In this document: piece after piece, positions 1 to 9,503 of the stretch
Layout: every line of letters begins with the position of its first letter
How positions within the stretch are numbered: position 1 is the first letter of the stretch
Source: Ruegeria sp. Ofav3-42
GTDB taxonomy: Bacteria > Pseudomonadota > Alphaproteobacteria > Rhodobacterales > Rhodobacteraceae
Length of the DNA stretch: 64,000 bases
Reading direction: 5' to 3'
Assembly (NCBI RefSeq): GCF_022347725.1
Contig: NZ_JAKRGB010000019.1
Location: forward strand, 1 to 64,000
Notes under the pieces: generated by a model
Seen by the model: only the letters and a program-made list of their open reading frames with translations
Told to the model about the DNA's origin: nothing
Databases searched by the model: none
Translations under genes and position numbers: made by a program

Positions 1-116
1 TCGCTCAGCCCTAACAATCCGATATCACCGCCTCGAGGCATTTGACGCCTGGAATGCTGCCACTCGAGCCGCTTGAAATCCGAAAACTAGGATCTCTGTG
101 TGAACCGCGGGTTAAC

Positions 117-1132
117 GTGACAACACCAACCAGAGTAATTCTCTGGGTTTTCAAAAATCAAAAAACCTGATCACTTCGTTCTACGAGGCACTTACAAGCA
201 CGGCCAGCGCAGAATTCCCGACGGCAATTGAGCAATTCTGCGCCGAAGACCTGCTGTGGCGCGGCTTTCACCCGTTTAATGAAATCACCGGTGGCAAACA
301 GGTGGCGCGCGAGTTCTGGCAGCCCTTGAAACGCCTTCAGCGTCGTCAGGGCATCTTTTTTTTGCCGGACAGAACTCGTTGAAAAACGACGGTGGCATTT
401 GGGTGGTTTCAATGGGGCAACTGATGGGCCTGTTTGACCAACCCTGGCAGGGCCTACGACCAACAGGAAAACTCGCTTTTCTTCGGCATTGCGAATTCAA
501 CAATGTGTCTGATGGAAAGATAACCGAAACAGCCATGTTCTTCGACATCCCCCATCTAATGGCGCAGGCAGGCCAGAACCCCTTCCCGCCGCAGACAGCC
601 GCTCACCTCGTCCAGCCCGGACCTTTGACCCACGACGGTATTCTGACACAGGACGCGTCAGGAAGAAGGACAGCGCACCCTCGCTGCCATCAACGCGATG
701 AATTCGGACCTGGGACAGTGGGACAGCGGTCTTTCTCTGACCGAAGAACTGGCGAGAACATGGAACGACGACATAATCTGGTGGGGGCCGGAAAGTATTG
801 GCGCGACCTACACGATCGAACGTTATGCGCAGCAGCATTCAGGGCCTTTCAGGGCCGCCTTCTCGGAAAGGTCAAAACAAACCATATCTGTCGCCTGGCC
901 GAAGGCCATTTCGGCGGATTTTTTTGAATGGCTAAACTTCTCAACCGTTCCAGCCGGCGTTTTTATGGGGATGCCCGCAACTGGGTCTGCCGGCGAGTTT
1001 CGCGTCATCGATATCTAGCGTTGGGCTGGTGACAAGCTGGCAGAGAACCGGGTTTTCATTGACCTTCTCCACTTCTGGAAACGGCAAGGTGTCGACATTC
1101 TGACGCGCACAACAGGAATCGAAACGTCATGA
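117..1132 (+). pseudogene. SnoaL-like / NTF2-fold polyketide-cyclase-type gene, multiply broken
   Basis: A single protein of the SnoaL-like (NTF2-fold) type can be read only by changing frame several times. From about 170 to 355 one frame gives an N-terminal part (LITSFYEALTSTAS). A run of eight T at 356-363 shifts it into the next frame, which continues through TETAMFFDIPHLMAQAGQ to about 645. The frame then moves back near 660 (NSDLGQWDSGLSL), slips again around 870-915, and a TAG at 1016-1018 interrupts the last part. The tail (KLAENRVFIDLLHFWK) ends with TGA at 1130-1132, which overlaps the ATG of the next gene. No clear start codon is in frame with the first block; GTG at 117 needs another shift in an A run. 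Because several lesions coexist, a single sequencing error is unlikely, but consensus errors in homopolymers cannot be excluded. The left end is uncertain. Confidence 0.75.
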
Positions 1133-2073
1133 AATTCGATGCGCATCACCACCTGTGGGATCTGAACGCCGTGCATTACTCATGGCTTATGGAAAAGGGT
1201 GCCAAGTGTTTCTTTGGCGACCCAAAACCAATTCGGCGCGATTTCCTGCTGCCCGAGTTTCGCAGGGATTCCGAACCCCATGGCTTTTCCGCATCGGTCC
1301 ACATTCAAGTGGGTGCTGCTGACGCGTGGGCCGAAGCGCAATGGGTGCAAGCCATTGCCGATCAAAATGGGGACTGGCCGTTGGCGCAAGTTGCATTTTG
1401 TGACCTCACCTCGGACGACCTGACACACCAGTTGGATCGGCTGCTAACCTTGCCGTCAGTGCGGGGCGTACGGCAGATTGTCGGTCGGTCCCCGGGCGAA
1501 GATGCTGAGACAGGCACCAACACATTACTCGCGAACCCAAAATTTCTGACGGGCCTGCAACAACTGGGCGAGCGCGGTCTGTCTTTTGATCTCCAGTTGC
1601 TGCCCGAACTGATGGAGCAGACGGCCTCGGTCTTGGAACAAGCACCGAAGACACAAGTCGCTTTGTGCCACGCCGGGTCACCCCATGATCGTTCCCAAAA
1701 TGGGTTGGATCAGTGGGGAGCCGCTTTGAAATCGCTGTCCAGCTTGCCGTGCGTCTATTGCAAACTTTCTGGTCTCGGCATGTTCGACCATGATTGGACC
1801 GCACAAAGCGTAAAGCCGATCGTGGAAACATGTCTGACGCAATTTGGCGCTGAGCGCTGCTTGTTCGGATCCAATTTTCCAGTCGACAGCCTCAGGTCCA
1901 CCTTCGGTGAGTTCATGTCCAGATACCGGAAACTCGTTTCCGGGAACAACAGTCAGATGTGTTCTACAAGACCGCCGAGCGTTTCTGCCGTTTTGGCTAA
2001 TGTTGGGTTTCGATGCCGAGTCTTGCGACGACACGTGACTTCAGTTTCTGAGCACTCGTGCCACGTGGAATGA
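1129..2073 (+). CDS. Amidohydrolase family protein (COG3618-like) with C-terminal frameshift
   Basis: This is a TIM-barrel metal-dependent hydrolase of the amidohydrolase-2 type, the group that includes sugar-lactone and 2-pyrone-4,6-dicarboxylate hydrolases. The N-terminal metal motif is visible (FDAHHHLWDL), as are CHAGSP at mid-length and the LFGSNFPVD motif near the end. The start ATG overlaps the stop of the broken SnoaL-like gene, so the two were one operon. The C-terminus is odd. After residue about 270 the open frame runs through sequence without family character to 2073, whereas the neighbouring frame from 1944 reads SDVFYKTAERFCRFG and stops at TAA 1998-2000, which is what family members look like. 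An indel near 1935-1945 therefore probably replaced the last 19 or so residues. Whether the protein still folds is unknown. The substrate is not recognisable. Confidence 0.75.
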   Translation: MKFDAHHHLWDLNAVHYSWLMEKGAKCFFGDPKPIRRDFLLPEFRRDSEPHGFSASVHIQVGAADAWAEAQWVQAIADQNGDWPLAQVAFCDLTSDDLTHQLDRLLTLPSVRGVRQIVGRSPGEDAETGTNTLLANPKFLTGLQQLGERGLSFDLQLLPELMEQTASVLEQAPKTQVALCHAGSPHDRSQNGLDQWGAALKSLSSLPCVYCKLSGLGMFDHDWTAQSVKPIVETCLTQFGAERCLFGSNFPVDSLRSTFGEFMSRYRKLVSGNNSQMCSTRPPSVSAVLANVGFRCRVLRRHVTSVSEHSCHVE

Positions 2074-2233
2074 CGGCCATTCTACGAGCCGGATCCGGAA
2101 ATGTAATTTTGTTTCTTTCTTGCCGCTAAATTTGAAACATCATGACAATCCTGCGTCGATGGTCTAATTGTACATTTTACGTAAGAACAAATTCCCGGTG
2201 ACGTTTGTGGAACAGGTGGCCTTTAATTTTGAG

Positions 2234-4090
2234 ATGGGCGTCGTTTGCGCCCTTCTGGCTTTCACCGTTTTCCTCTTTGTATCCGAAATCGTCAGAATTG
2301 ACCTGTCTGCCATAATTGTTTTGGTCGTCATTGGCCTTCTCAGCTATGCGCCCGGCCTCGAAAACCTCGCTAATGTTCCGCACCTGTTTGATGGTTTTGC
2401 GTCCAATGCGGTGATTTCGATAATCGCAGTGATGATCGTCGGCGCTGGCTTGGACAAGACAGGCATTATGAACAGGGTCGCAGCCGTCATTCTGAAATAC
2501 GGTGGTACGTCCGAGAACCGAGTGGTGCCTATCGTCTCGGGCACCGTCGGTGTCATTTCATCGTTCATGCAGAATGTCGGGGCAGCCGCATTGTTCCTTC
2601 CAGTCGTCAGTAGAATATCGTCCAGATCCGGCATCCCGCTTTCCCGGCTGCTGATGCCCATGGGTTTCTGCGCCATTCTGGGCGGCACGATGACGATGGT
2701 TGGCTCGTCCCCGCTCATTTTGCTGAATGATCTGATCCAGACCGCGAACAGGGGCTTGCCGGACGGTCAAAAAATAGAGCAGTTTGGCCTGTTCTCGGTC
2801 ACTCCGATCGGTATTGCCCTGATCCTGACCGGTATCATTTACTTCCTGGTGCTGGGTCGCTGGGTGCTGCCGGGCGATGCGGGCTCTGACAACACCGGAA
2901 CCGGACAAGGCACACAAGAATATCTGCAACGCGTCTACGGGTTAAAAGCGGATGTTTTTGAGGTCATCGTGCCAGCGGAGAGCCCGTTGGTGGGACAAAT
3001 TCTGGCTGACATCAACCACGAAAACCATCTGTACATTATTTCGACATTCTATCGCGGCAAGACCTCGATGGTTCAGGTTTTGACGGCGGAAATTGCAGCG
3101 CCATGCAGGCTTGCAATCATCGGTCGCCGCTGGGTGGTTGAGGAGTTTGCGCAAAAATTCGGGCTGACGGTCCTGCCAGATCTGGACATCTTCGTTGAAG
3201 AGTTTGCACCGACCAACGCCGGTATTGCCGAAGTTGTCGTAACGCCCGACAGCAAACTGATTGGCAAATGTCCGCGCGAACTGCTGTTCCGCAAGACTTA
3301 CGGCATGTCTCTGCTTGCCATCCATCGCGGGGAAGAGACGCTTAGTCACGTTGAGACCGAAACACATGAATCCACTCAAATCGGACTTGAGAAGTTCCAG
3401 GCCGGCGACATGCTTGTTGCGCATACGAGGTGGGACAACCTCATGCGGATCAAGCGGGACCCGGATTTTGTTGTTGTCACAACGGACTTTCCTCAGGATG
3501 AGTTGAGACCGCAGAAAGTCGGCTGGGCCTTGGCTTTCTTTGCCATTTCCTTGTCTCTGATACTGTTCACCGATGTGCGCCTGTCGCTATGCCTTTTGAC
3601 CGGGGCCGCCGGAATGATGCTGACGCGAGTGCTGAGCGTAGATGAAGCTTATCGTGCAGTTGGCTGGAACACCGTCTTTTTGCTCGCGTGCCTTATTCCC
3701 TTGGGCCAGGCCGTGCAAAACACCGGCACGGCCGCGTGGATCGCCCAACAGATCATGATAATTCTCGACGGCTGGCCGATCTGGTCGCTTCAAGCCGGTG
3801 TTGCAATTCTGGCCACTGCGTTTTCGCTTGTGATGTCCAATGTCGGGGCCACCGTGTTACTTGTGCCATTGGCCGTATCAATTGCAGTGGCAGCAGGCGG
3901 AAACCCGGCTGTTTTTGCACTGACAGTCGCAATATCAACGTCGAACAGCTTCATCATTCCAACCCATCAGGTAAACGCGCTTATCATGGGTCCCGCTGGG
4001 TACAAGGTCATGGATTTCGTTCGTTCGGGCGGGGTCATGACGATCCTATTTCTGGTTGTTTCCCTGATCATGCTCAACGTGTTGTACTGA
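2234..4090 (+). CDS. SLC13-type (DASS/ArsB superfamily) permease with two TrkA-C domains
   Basis: This is a polytopic inner-membrane transporter of the ion-transporter superfamily. Hydrophobic helices fill the first 190 or so residues and the last 190 or so. Between them lies a soluble part with two RCK_C/TrkA-C-like domains (around residues 215-275 and 300-390), the usual layout of SLC13-like permeases. Such carriers move dicarboxylates, sulfate or similar anions with Na+ or H+; the substrate cannot be told here. The open frame extends upstream to a TTG at 2168, but the ATG at 2234 puts the first helix (VVCALLAFTVFLFV) directly at the N-terminus and is preferred. It follows the degraded hydrolase locus by about 160 bases and appears intact, so it may have outlived the pathway it served or work independently. 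Confidence 0.8.
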   Translation: MGVVCALLAFTVFLFVSEIVRIDLSAIIVLVVIGLLSYAPGLENLANVPHLFDGFASNAVISIIAVMIVGAGLDKTGIMNRVAAVILKYGGTSENRVVPIVSGTVGVISSFMQNVGAAALFLPVVSRISSRSGIPLSRLLMPMGFCAILGGTMTMVGSSPLILLNDLIQTANRGLPDGQKIEQFGLFSVTPIGIALILTGIIYFLVLGRWVLPGDAGSDNTGTGQGTQEYLQRVYGLKADVFEVIVPAESPLVGQILADINHENHLYIISTFYRGKTSMVQVLTAEIAAPCRLAIIGRRWVVEEFAQKFGLTVLPDLDIFVEEFAPTNAGIAEVVVTPDSKLIGKCPRELLFRKTYGMSLLAIHRGEETLSHVETETHESTQIGLEKFQAGDMLVAHTRWDNLMRIKRDPDFVVVTTDFPQDELRPQKVGWALAFFAISLSLILFTDVRLSLCLLTGAAGMMLTRVLSVDEAYRAVGWNTVFLLACLIPLGQAVQNTGTAAWIAQQIMIILDGWPIWSLQAGVAILATAFSLVMSNVGATVLLVPLAVSIAVAAGGNPAVFALTVAISTSNSFIIPTHQVNALIMGPAGYKVMDFVRSGGVMTILFLVVSLIMLNVLY

Positions 4091-4196
4091 GGTCGCCTCT
4101 TTTTCGCTTGGTGGGTCATAGCTCCTAGCGGTGGCTCACCAGACGCGGGCTTGCCGCTGTTTGCAACGTCAATTTCCGCGTGACTGACGGCACCAA

Positions 4197-5525
4197 CTAC
4201 CGTTCGCTGAACGCTCGTTCCATTGTCAGCTGCACTGGCTTTAACAGATACGCCAACAGCGTCTGTTCTCCCGTGGTCATTTCCGCGACAACGGTCATCC
4301 CGGCCTGAAGGGGGCGTTCCCGGGGTCCAGCACCCACCTTGGCATCGGCCAATGCGAACGACGCACGGAAATAGGTTTCTCCGGTTCTTTCATCAGTCAA
4401 AGGCACGGGGTAGATGTATTGCAAACGCCCTTCGACCTTTCCGAACCGCCGCGCATCATATGTATCAATGCTGACCGAAACCGGATGATCAGCGTCAACA
4501 TGACCGACCTCGGAGTTTGCAATGCGTGCTTCAACGACCAAGGCTTGGCGGGTCGGCAAAATCTCAAAAATCACTTCCCCGGGTGCGATAACTTCTCCGG
4601 GGTTAGGATAGGTGACCGCCTGCACGATCCCACGCGCCGGGGCAGCAATGTTAAGTGCCGCCAGTTTCGTGATGACGGAGTGCAGAGATACATCCAGCTC
4701 CGACCGTTTTTGTTCCAGCTCGGTCATTCGGGTCAGCATTTCGTCCCGCAACGTCAAAGTCTCCTCAGCCTTGGCCGCTTTGGCCAACATCAATGCGCTT
4801 TGAGCCTCAGCAAGGCGCACACGGGCATCCGAAGCGGCGGCACGTACGGCGTCAACTTCATCCTCTTCCTCAAGGAAATCACTCAGGGACTTCAATCCTT
4901 GTGCGCGTAGCTGCGCGAACCTTTCCAGGATCTCTTCCTTTTTCTGAACGCGATCCTGGGCAAACTGCGCTGCCTGTTCCAGGATGCCGAGCGTTCCCTG
5001 CTGTTGCGTGATCGTAGCGTCTTGAATGCGTTGACTCTCAGCATAAAGTTCCAACCGCGCAGCGGCGACGATCAGGCCTTTATCCTTGAGGTCATCTATA
5101 TCCGAAACGCCAGGCAAGCTGCCGCGATCTAACATTTCAAGCACAACAGATGCAGTGGCCAAGTCACGTTGCACTGCTGCAAGCTGTCCTGTCATCACGT
5201 CCCGTTCCATTGTCAGGTCCGGGTGATGCAGCTCGACCAGCAGGTCTCCGGCCTCGACATACTGACCGTCGCGAACGTGGACTGCACGAACGATGCCGCC
5301 CTGCATCGTTTCGATTTGCGGATACTCTCCGACGGGCAGGATCGTCCCGGGGGCTCGAGTGATCTGGGGCACAGCGGTTTGCCCGGCCAAGAGGATAAGG
5401 CTCCCAATCATGATAAACGTTGCCATAGAGAGGAATGCGGCGAACCGAGGCCGTTTCATCCGACGTTTCCAACCAGCGCGTTCCATCGGGCCAGCGGTGC
5501 GGCTTTCATTGAAGTTGTATCTCAC
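4197..5525 (-). CDS. T1SS membrane-fusion protein, HlyD family (degenerate-ABC operon)
   Basis: This is the periplasmic adaptor of a type I secretion system. One transmembrane helix lies at residues about 28-50 (FAAFLSMATFIMIGSLILLAG). A biotinyl/lipoyl-like hairpin (VRAVHVRDGQYVEAGDLLVEL), a long coiled-coil region rich in E, Q and R (about 110-290) and a C-terminal barrel domain (PGEVIFEILP onward) follow, the standard HlyD/PrsE order, and 442 residues is a typical length. The GTG start at 5525 shares one base with the stop of the upstream ABC gene and has a strong G-rich ribosome site just before it. It is the last gene of a three-gene operon read leftward. The adaptor itself looks normal although both ABC proteins of the operon have degenerate ATPase domains. 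Confidence 0.9.
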   Translation of the reverse strand: MRYNFNESRTAGPMERAGWKRRMKRPRFAAFLSMATFIMIGSLILLAGQTAVPQITRAPGTILPVGEYPQIETMQGGIVRAVHVRDGQYVEAGDLLVELHHPDLTMERDVMTGQLAAVQRDLATASVVLEMLDRGSLPGVSDIDDLKDKGLIVAAARLELYAESQRIQDATITQQQGTLGILEQAAQFAQDRVQKKEEILERFAQLRAQGLKSLSDFLEEEDEVDAVRAAASDARVRLAEAQSALMLAKAAKAEETLTLRDEMLTRMTELEQKRSELDVSLHSVITKLAALNIAAPARGIVQAVTYPNPGEVIAPGEVIFEILPTRQALVVEARIANSEVGHVDADHPVSVSIDTYDARRFGKVEGRLQYIYPVPLTDERTGETYFRASFALADAKVGAGPRERPLQAGMTVVAEMTTGEQTLLAYLLKPVQLTMERAFSER

Positions 5526-7618
5526 TATCCCCTCCCCAGCGTTTTCAAAACGGCCTGAAGCTTCCTTCGCCCAGCGTCACCTGTCCCGTTCACGACGACC
5601 CGGTCGCCATTCAAAAAAATGAAGCGGTCGGCAAGCTGCACAAAAGATTGATCCGCCGTAGCGATGACCACAGTGCGTCGCCCTTGCTGCGATTGAACCC
5701 AGTCCCTGAAACTGTGTCGGCGATGATCCGAAAGGCTGTTGGTGGGTTCTGAGAACAGGTAAATCGAGGATTGGCGGGCCATGCAGCGTGCAAGCACCAC
5801 GGACTTCAAGGTTTCCGCAGGCAGGCGCGCCAGATCGCGATCCGTCAACCGAGTGCCGATACCGTCGGGCAATAGGTCTTGATCATCCAACAAATCCATT
5901 GCACTCAGCGCAGCCTTGATTTCGGCGTCAGAAACCGACGGCGAAGCCAACCTGAAGTTCTGAGCAATCGTTCCGTAGAACAAGGAAAGGTCATAGGTCG
6001 CGTAAGTGATGGACTTGCGTCGCTCGTCTTTGGCGATCTGGCGAATGTCGACGCCATCATGCTCGATCGTTCCGGCCAGAGGGGTGTAACTGCCGTCGAT
6101 CAAATCCAACACTGCTGTGCGACCGGCGGCGTCGCTGCCCATGACCAAAACTACTTCGCCCGGTTCGCAGTTAAAACTGGCTTGGGACAAGACAGGTGCG
6201 TTCAATGGATCAGGTCGGAACGTGACAGAAGAAAACGCGATGGCCCCACTTAGGGTCTTTTGGTGCGTTTGCTCCAGCCCCACCTCCATCTCTTCATTGA
6301 GGCCCAGAACGCGGTCAGCCTGATTTCGACTACTTCGGAAGGACAGTATCTGCGGAAAGTTGGTGTAGAGCGACTGGATCGGGGCCAGAATTTTGGACAC
6401 CAGCGCGATGGAGGCAATCAAGCCGCCAAAGCTGACTTCTCCGATCAATGCACCATGAGCACACAAAATGATGGCGCCCATCGTGGCCAGCGCTGAGACC
6501 GACTGTGCTAGGGACTGCGATAGTGCCTGAAACTGACGCGCACGGCGTGTGCTTGATTCAGCGTTTTCCGCCATAGGCATGCAGCGTTTCAGCCATTGAT
6601 TTTGCATACCGAGATTGGCAATGGCCCGCTGATGACGTATCGTATCCAGCATCGCGGACTGGCTTGCTGCAGCTGCTTCTGCGGCTTCCTGATCCAGCCT
6701 TTTTTGGCGTGGAATGGTGATTAACCCAACCGCGATCAAAAAAGTGGCCAACCCGAGTGTCAGCAACCCGACCTGCGGCGCAAGATAGACGAGAACCGAG
6801 AAGAATATCAACACAAACGGCAAGTCCAACAGAGTCGTCATAACCTGCCCGGTGAACACATCTCGCAGGGATTCAAACTGACGGAAACGCGAAAGCTGCT
6901 GATCAACATCTGACTTTTGGATCTGGCTGATGGGCAGCGACATAAGCTTGCGAAACAACGCGATCATCAACTGGCGTTCCGCGCGCCAGCCCGCATAGGC
7001 CAAAGCCCTGGTGCGTGCATGACGGAAGCACAGATCGGACACGCCAATGATGACAACGCCGATGGTCAGAGAAATCAACAAATCAACAGAGCCCGATGGG
7101 ATCACCCGCTCGTAGATTCCCATAATCAGCAAGGGCACCATCAGCCCTAGGATGTTGGACAGCAACGATGCGGCCACCAACCAGGGCATCATCGGCCCCA
7201 GCTCTCCGAATGCCGAGCGCACGGATGTGAATCGCTTTGCAACCTGTTGTTGCGTAGATGGGTCGATGCGGATGACTGTGCACCAATGGCGACCGGGTTT
7301 TAGGTGCCTCAGATCCGGATTTTGATCGTCGCTGATTTGCAAGTCACCACCGTCGCGGTTCAGCGCCAGATAGCACGCGCCATTCTCTGGTACGATCAAC
7401 GCGGGGCACTCTTGTGCCGTGATATCGCGTTCACGGCATCTGATCTGCGTGTAGGGGAGTTTGAGATTGTCTAACGTCTCAAAAAGGTCTGCCGGCCGAA
7501 GCTTTTCGGACATATGCGGAAAGGCCTCCAGCAGCCTGTCCTGATTGTTTCTCCAGCCACCCGCCAACAGTAGCTGATACAATAGCCGGCCGACGGTCTG
7601 AGCGTTCATCACAGTCAC
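5525..7618 (-). CDS. T1SS ABC permease with C39-like N-domain and degenerate ATPase domain
   Basis: The architecture is that of a LapB/HlyB-type exporter: a C39-peptidase-like N-domain without recognisable catalytic residues (about 1-130), six transmembrane helices (about 150-430) and a nucleotide-binding domain (NBD, about 460-690). The NBD is strikingly abnormal. The Walker A position (around residue 494) reads GSDAAGRT, with Arg for the catalytic Lys. The Q-loop Gln is replaced (ITYATYDLSLF). There is no LSGGQ (LARLPAETLKSVVLA instead). Walker B ends in YLFSEPT, with Ser for Asp before the Glu, and the switch His is Ala (VIATAD). The fold is kept but ATP hydrolysis looks doubtful. GTG at 7618 overlaps the previous stop by four bases and has AGAGG six bases upstream; ATG at 7609 is the alternative. 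Confidence 0.85.
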   Translation of the reverse strand: MTVMNAQTVGRLLYQLLLAGGWRNNQDRLLEAFPHMSEKLRPADLFETLDNLKLPYTQIRCRERDITAQECPALIVPENGACYLALNRDGGDLQISDDQNPDLRHLKPGRHWCTVIRIDPSTQQQVAKRFTSVRSAFGELGPMMPWLVAASLLSNILGLMVPLLIMGIYERVIPSGSVDLLISLTIGVVIIGVSDLCFRHARTRALAYAGWRAERQLMIALFRKLMSLPISQIQKSDVDQQLSRFRQFESLRDVFTGQVMTTLLDLPFVLIFFSVLVYLAPQVGLLTLGLATFLIAVGLITIPRQKRLDQEAAEAAAASQSAMLDTIRHQRAIANLGMQNQWLKRCMPMAENAESSTRRARQFQALSQSLAQSVSALATMGAIILCAHGALIGEVSFGGLIASIALVSKILAPIQSLYTNFPQILSFRSSRNQADRVLGLNEEMEVGLEQTHQKTLSGAIAFSSVTFRPDPLNAPVLSQASFNCEPGEVVLVMGSDAAGRTAVLDLIDGSYTPLAGTIEHDGVDIRQIAKDERRKSITYATYDLSLFYGTIAQNFRLASPSVSDAEIKAALSAMDLLDDQDLLPDGIGTRLTDRDLARLPAETLKSVVLARCMARQSSIYLFSEPTNSLSDHRRHSFRDWVQSQQGRRTVVIATADQSFVQLADRFIFLNGDRVVVNGTGDAGRRKLQAVLKTLGRG

Positions 7619-9321
7619 GCGGCACCTCTGCTCAAAGCCTCTGCCGTCGCGATCTCAAGGCCTGCATCCACAGACCATGCCGCCAAGTCTTCGGACTCGG
7701 GTAGGGTTAACCGGACAGACTGATCTGAGAACTGCTTCATCCGTGGATCGGGACTGGCCAATATCATCGTAGGTCGCGGCGACAAAGATTTTAGATAGTC
7801 GGCCAAAGCCTGACGTTCAGGCATATCCAGAACAGCTGTCGGCTCGTTCATCAAAAGCACCCGCGGGCGCAATGCCAAAGCTCGCGTCAGCGCGATCAAC
7901 TGCCGGTTCACGGGGTCCGATTCAAATCCTGTCCCGGTATTGAGCCGGGTGGCATAGCCCATGGGTAGTCGGTGAATTCTTTTTTCCAACCCAAGTGCCA
8001 AAGCAACTTTCTTGGCCCGCGCTGCCATCGCCGCATCGCCGAAGGCGCTGATGTTATCGAGTATTGTTCCAGAGAGGATCGCGGGCTTGGATTCAAGCGC
8101 GACCAGTGCGTCCTGTCCCCGTCGTCCAACTTGTTGCGATGCCGACAGGTCATCGATCAGCACCTCGCCCTTCTCAGGCGTTCGTTGACCCATCAGCGCA
8201 TCAAACAAGGCATCAATCATCCAGCTGTCAGTTGCCTCAATCAAAACAGCGCTGCCATGACCCGCTCGGAAAGTTATCGGAGAAAAGGTTTTACCTTCAC
8301 CACTCAGCCTACTCATGGATAGCTCCGAAACGTCAATCTTCCCAACCAAAGAGCTGGTAGGGGAATCCGCGCTTTGACTGGTTTCGATTTTTTCCATTTC
8401 CTCTAATCGCGCCTTTGAAATGGCTGTGTTTTCCGATTGAACCCACAGCGCCATAAGCTTGGTCAGAGGTTGGACAATTCGGCCATTTAACAGCATACAG
8501 GCTGCCAATTCCGCGATGCCGATTTGATTGGAAATCACGAGGTATGCCCCAAGCAACCCCATCGCCGCCACTGTCATCTGGGAAAAAATCGCGCCAAAGC
8601 TTTGCGAAAACCCCGAGAACTGGATCAACGTCTTACTGAGGCTGACGGTCTGATCCTCCAGCATCTCAAATCGGCGGGCCATTTGCGGCTCCATCCGGTT
8701 TGCCTTGACCGTGGACATGCTGGACAAAATCTCGGACAGAAAGGCATAGCGGCGCGTATCCAGGGCTTTGCGATGCCTGAACAAGGCCCATTGCGCGCGT
8801 TTCATGACGCCCGCAAAGACGGCCACTACGCAGAACGAACCCACCGGCACTAGAAAAAGCCACCCGCCAATCAATCCGATCATAACCGCAAACAGAACTG
8901 TAAATGGCAGGTCAATCGACAGCGCCTGCCCCTGGCCGGAATGATAGTCTCTGAGCTGACCGATTGCCGCGTAACGCTCGGCGAATGTGCTGGCAGGCTC
9001 CCGTGAAAAGGCCAGGGTATTCGCGCCGAGGACTTTGGTCATGAAATGGCGGTAATTCGAAATCGCAGCACCCTCGGCGGCGGTTGTCAAAAGGATGGAC
9101 CGGCTTTGTCTTAGCAGAAATTCAATCCCGGCTCCGATCAATAACGCCACAGTCAGAACCCGCAGGGTCTCTGTCGACTGAAATGGGATGATGCGATCGA
9201 AGATGAGCAAGATGGAAATTGGCATCAACAGAGACAGGATGTTCAAAGACAGCGACGCAATCCAAAGCGGGATGTAAAATTGCGGTGCCGAGATGCGGCC
9301 AACAAATTCACGCGGTTCCAT
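7615..9321 (-). CDS. T1SS ABC permease, PrsD-like, with strongly degenerate ATPase domain
   Basis: This protein has six transmembrane helices in the first 300 or so residues (IPLWIASLSLNILSLLMPIS opens the set) followed by an NBD-like domain, the PrsD/AprD layout without a C39 domain. The NBD lacks the expected residues almost everywhere. Where GxxxxGK(S/T) should be, the text is LIEATDSWMID (no Gly, no Lys). The Q-loop is LVALESKPAIL, and the signature region reads TGFESDPVNRQLIALTRAL. Walker B is VLLMNEPT with Asn for Asp, and the switch His is Ser (ILASPDP). Surrounding structural sequence, including a D-loop-like AVLD, is preserved and there is no stop codon, so the gene is maintained rather than rotting. 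ATG at 9321 has AAGG just upstream; GTG at 9333 is possible. It is the first gene of the operon and diverges from the cadherin/PA14 gene. Confidence 0.85.
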   Translation of the reverse strand: MEPREFVGRISAPQFYIPLWIASLSLNILSLLMPISILLIFDRIIPFQSTETLRVLTVALLIGAGIEFLLRQSRSILLTTAAEGAAISNYRHFMTKVLGANTLAFSREPASTFAERYAAIGQLRDYHSGQGQALSIDLPFTVLFAVMIGLIGGWLFLVPVGSFCVVAVFAGVMKRAQWALFRHRKALDTRRYAFLSEILSSMSTVKANRMEPQMARRFEMLEDQTVSLSKTLIQFSGFSQSFGAIFSQMTVAAMGLLGAYLVISNQIGIAELAACMLLNGRIVQPLTKLMALWVQSENTAISKARLEEMEKIETSQSADSPTSSLVGKIDVSELSMSRLSGEGKTFSPITFRAGHGSAVLIEATDSWMIDALFDALMGQRTPEKGEVLIDDLSASQQVGRRGQDALVALESKPAILSGTILDNISAFGDAAMAARAKKVALALGLEKRIHRLPMGYATRLNTGTGFESDPVNRQLIALTRALALRPRVLLMNEPTAVLDMPERQALADYLKSLSPRPTMILASPDPRMKQFSDQSVRLTLPESEDLAAWSVDAGLEIATAEALSRGAA

Positions 9322-9503
9322 ATCGCCCTTCACGCAACTGATGTTTTGGGCAGGAGTGACTGGTTCCTATTTAGAATTAGTAAACTCGGATATGGCGGAC
9401 TGGCAATAATTTCCTTTAAAATTTAGGCACTTAGTTTGACCTCATTGGCCGACGGCATGCTACCCAAAAGGTTGAATCAGCACGCATTTCGGGGTTTGGC
9501 ATT

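Noticed and set aside
4091-4196. Terminator between the permease and the convergent HlyD gene
   Set aside because: Only an imperfect GGTGGGTC/GGCTCACC pairing is seen and there is no adjacent T run.
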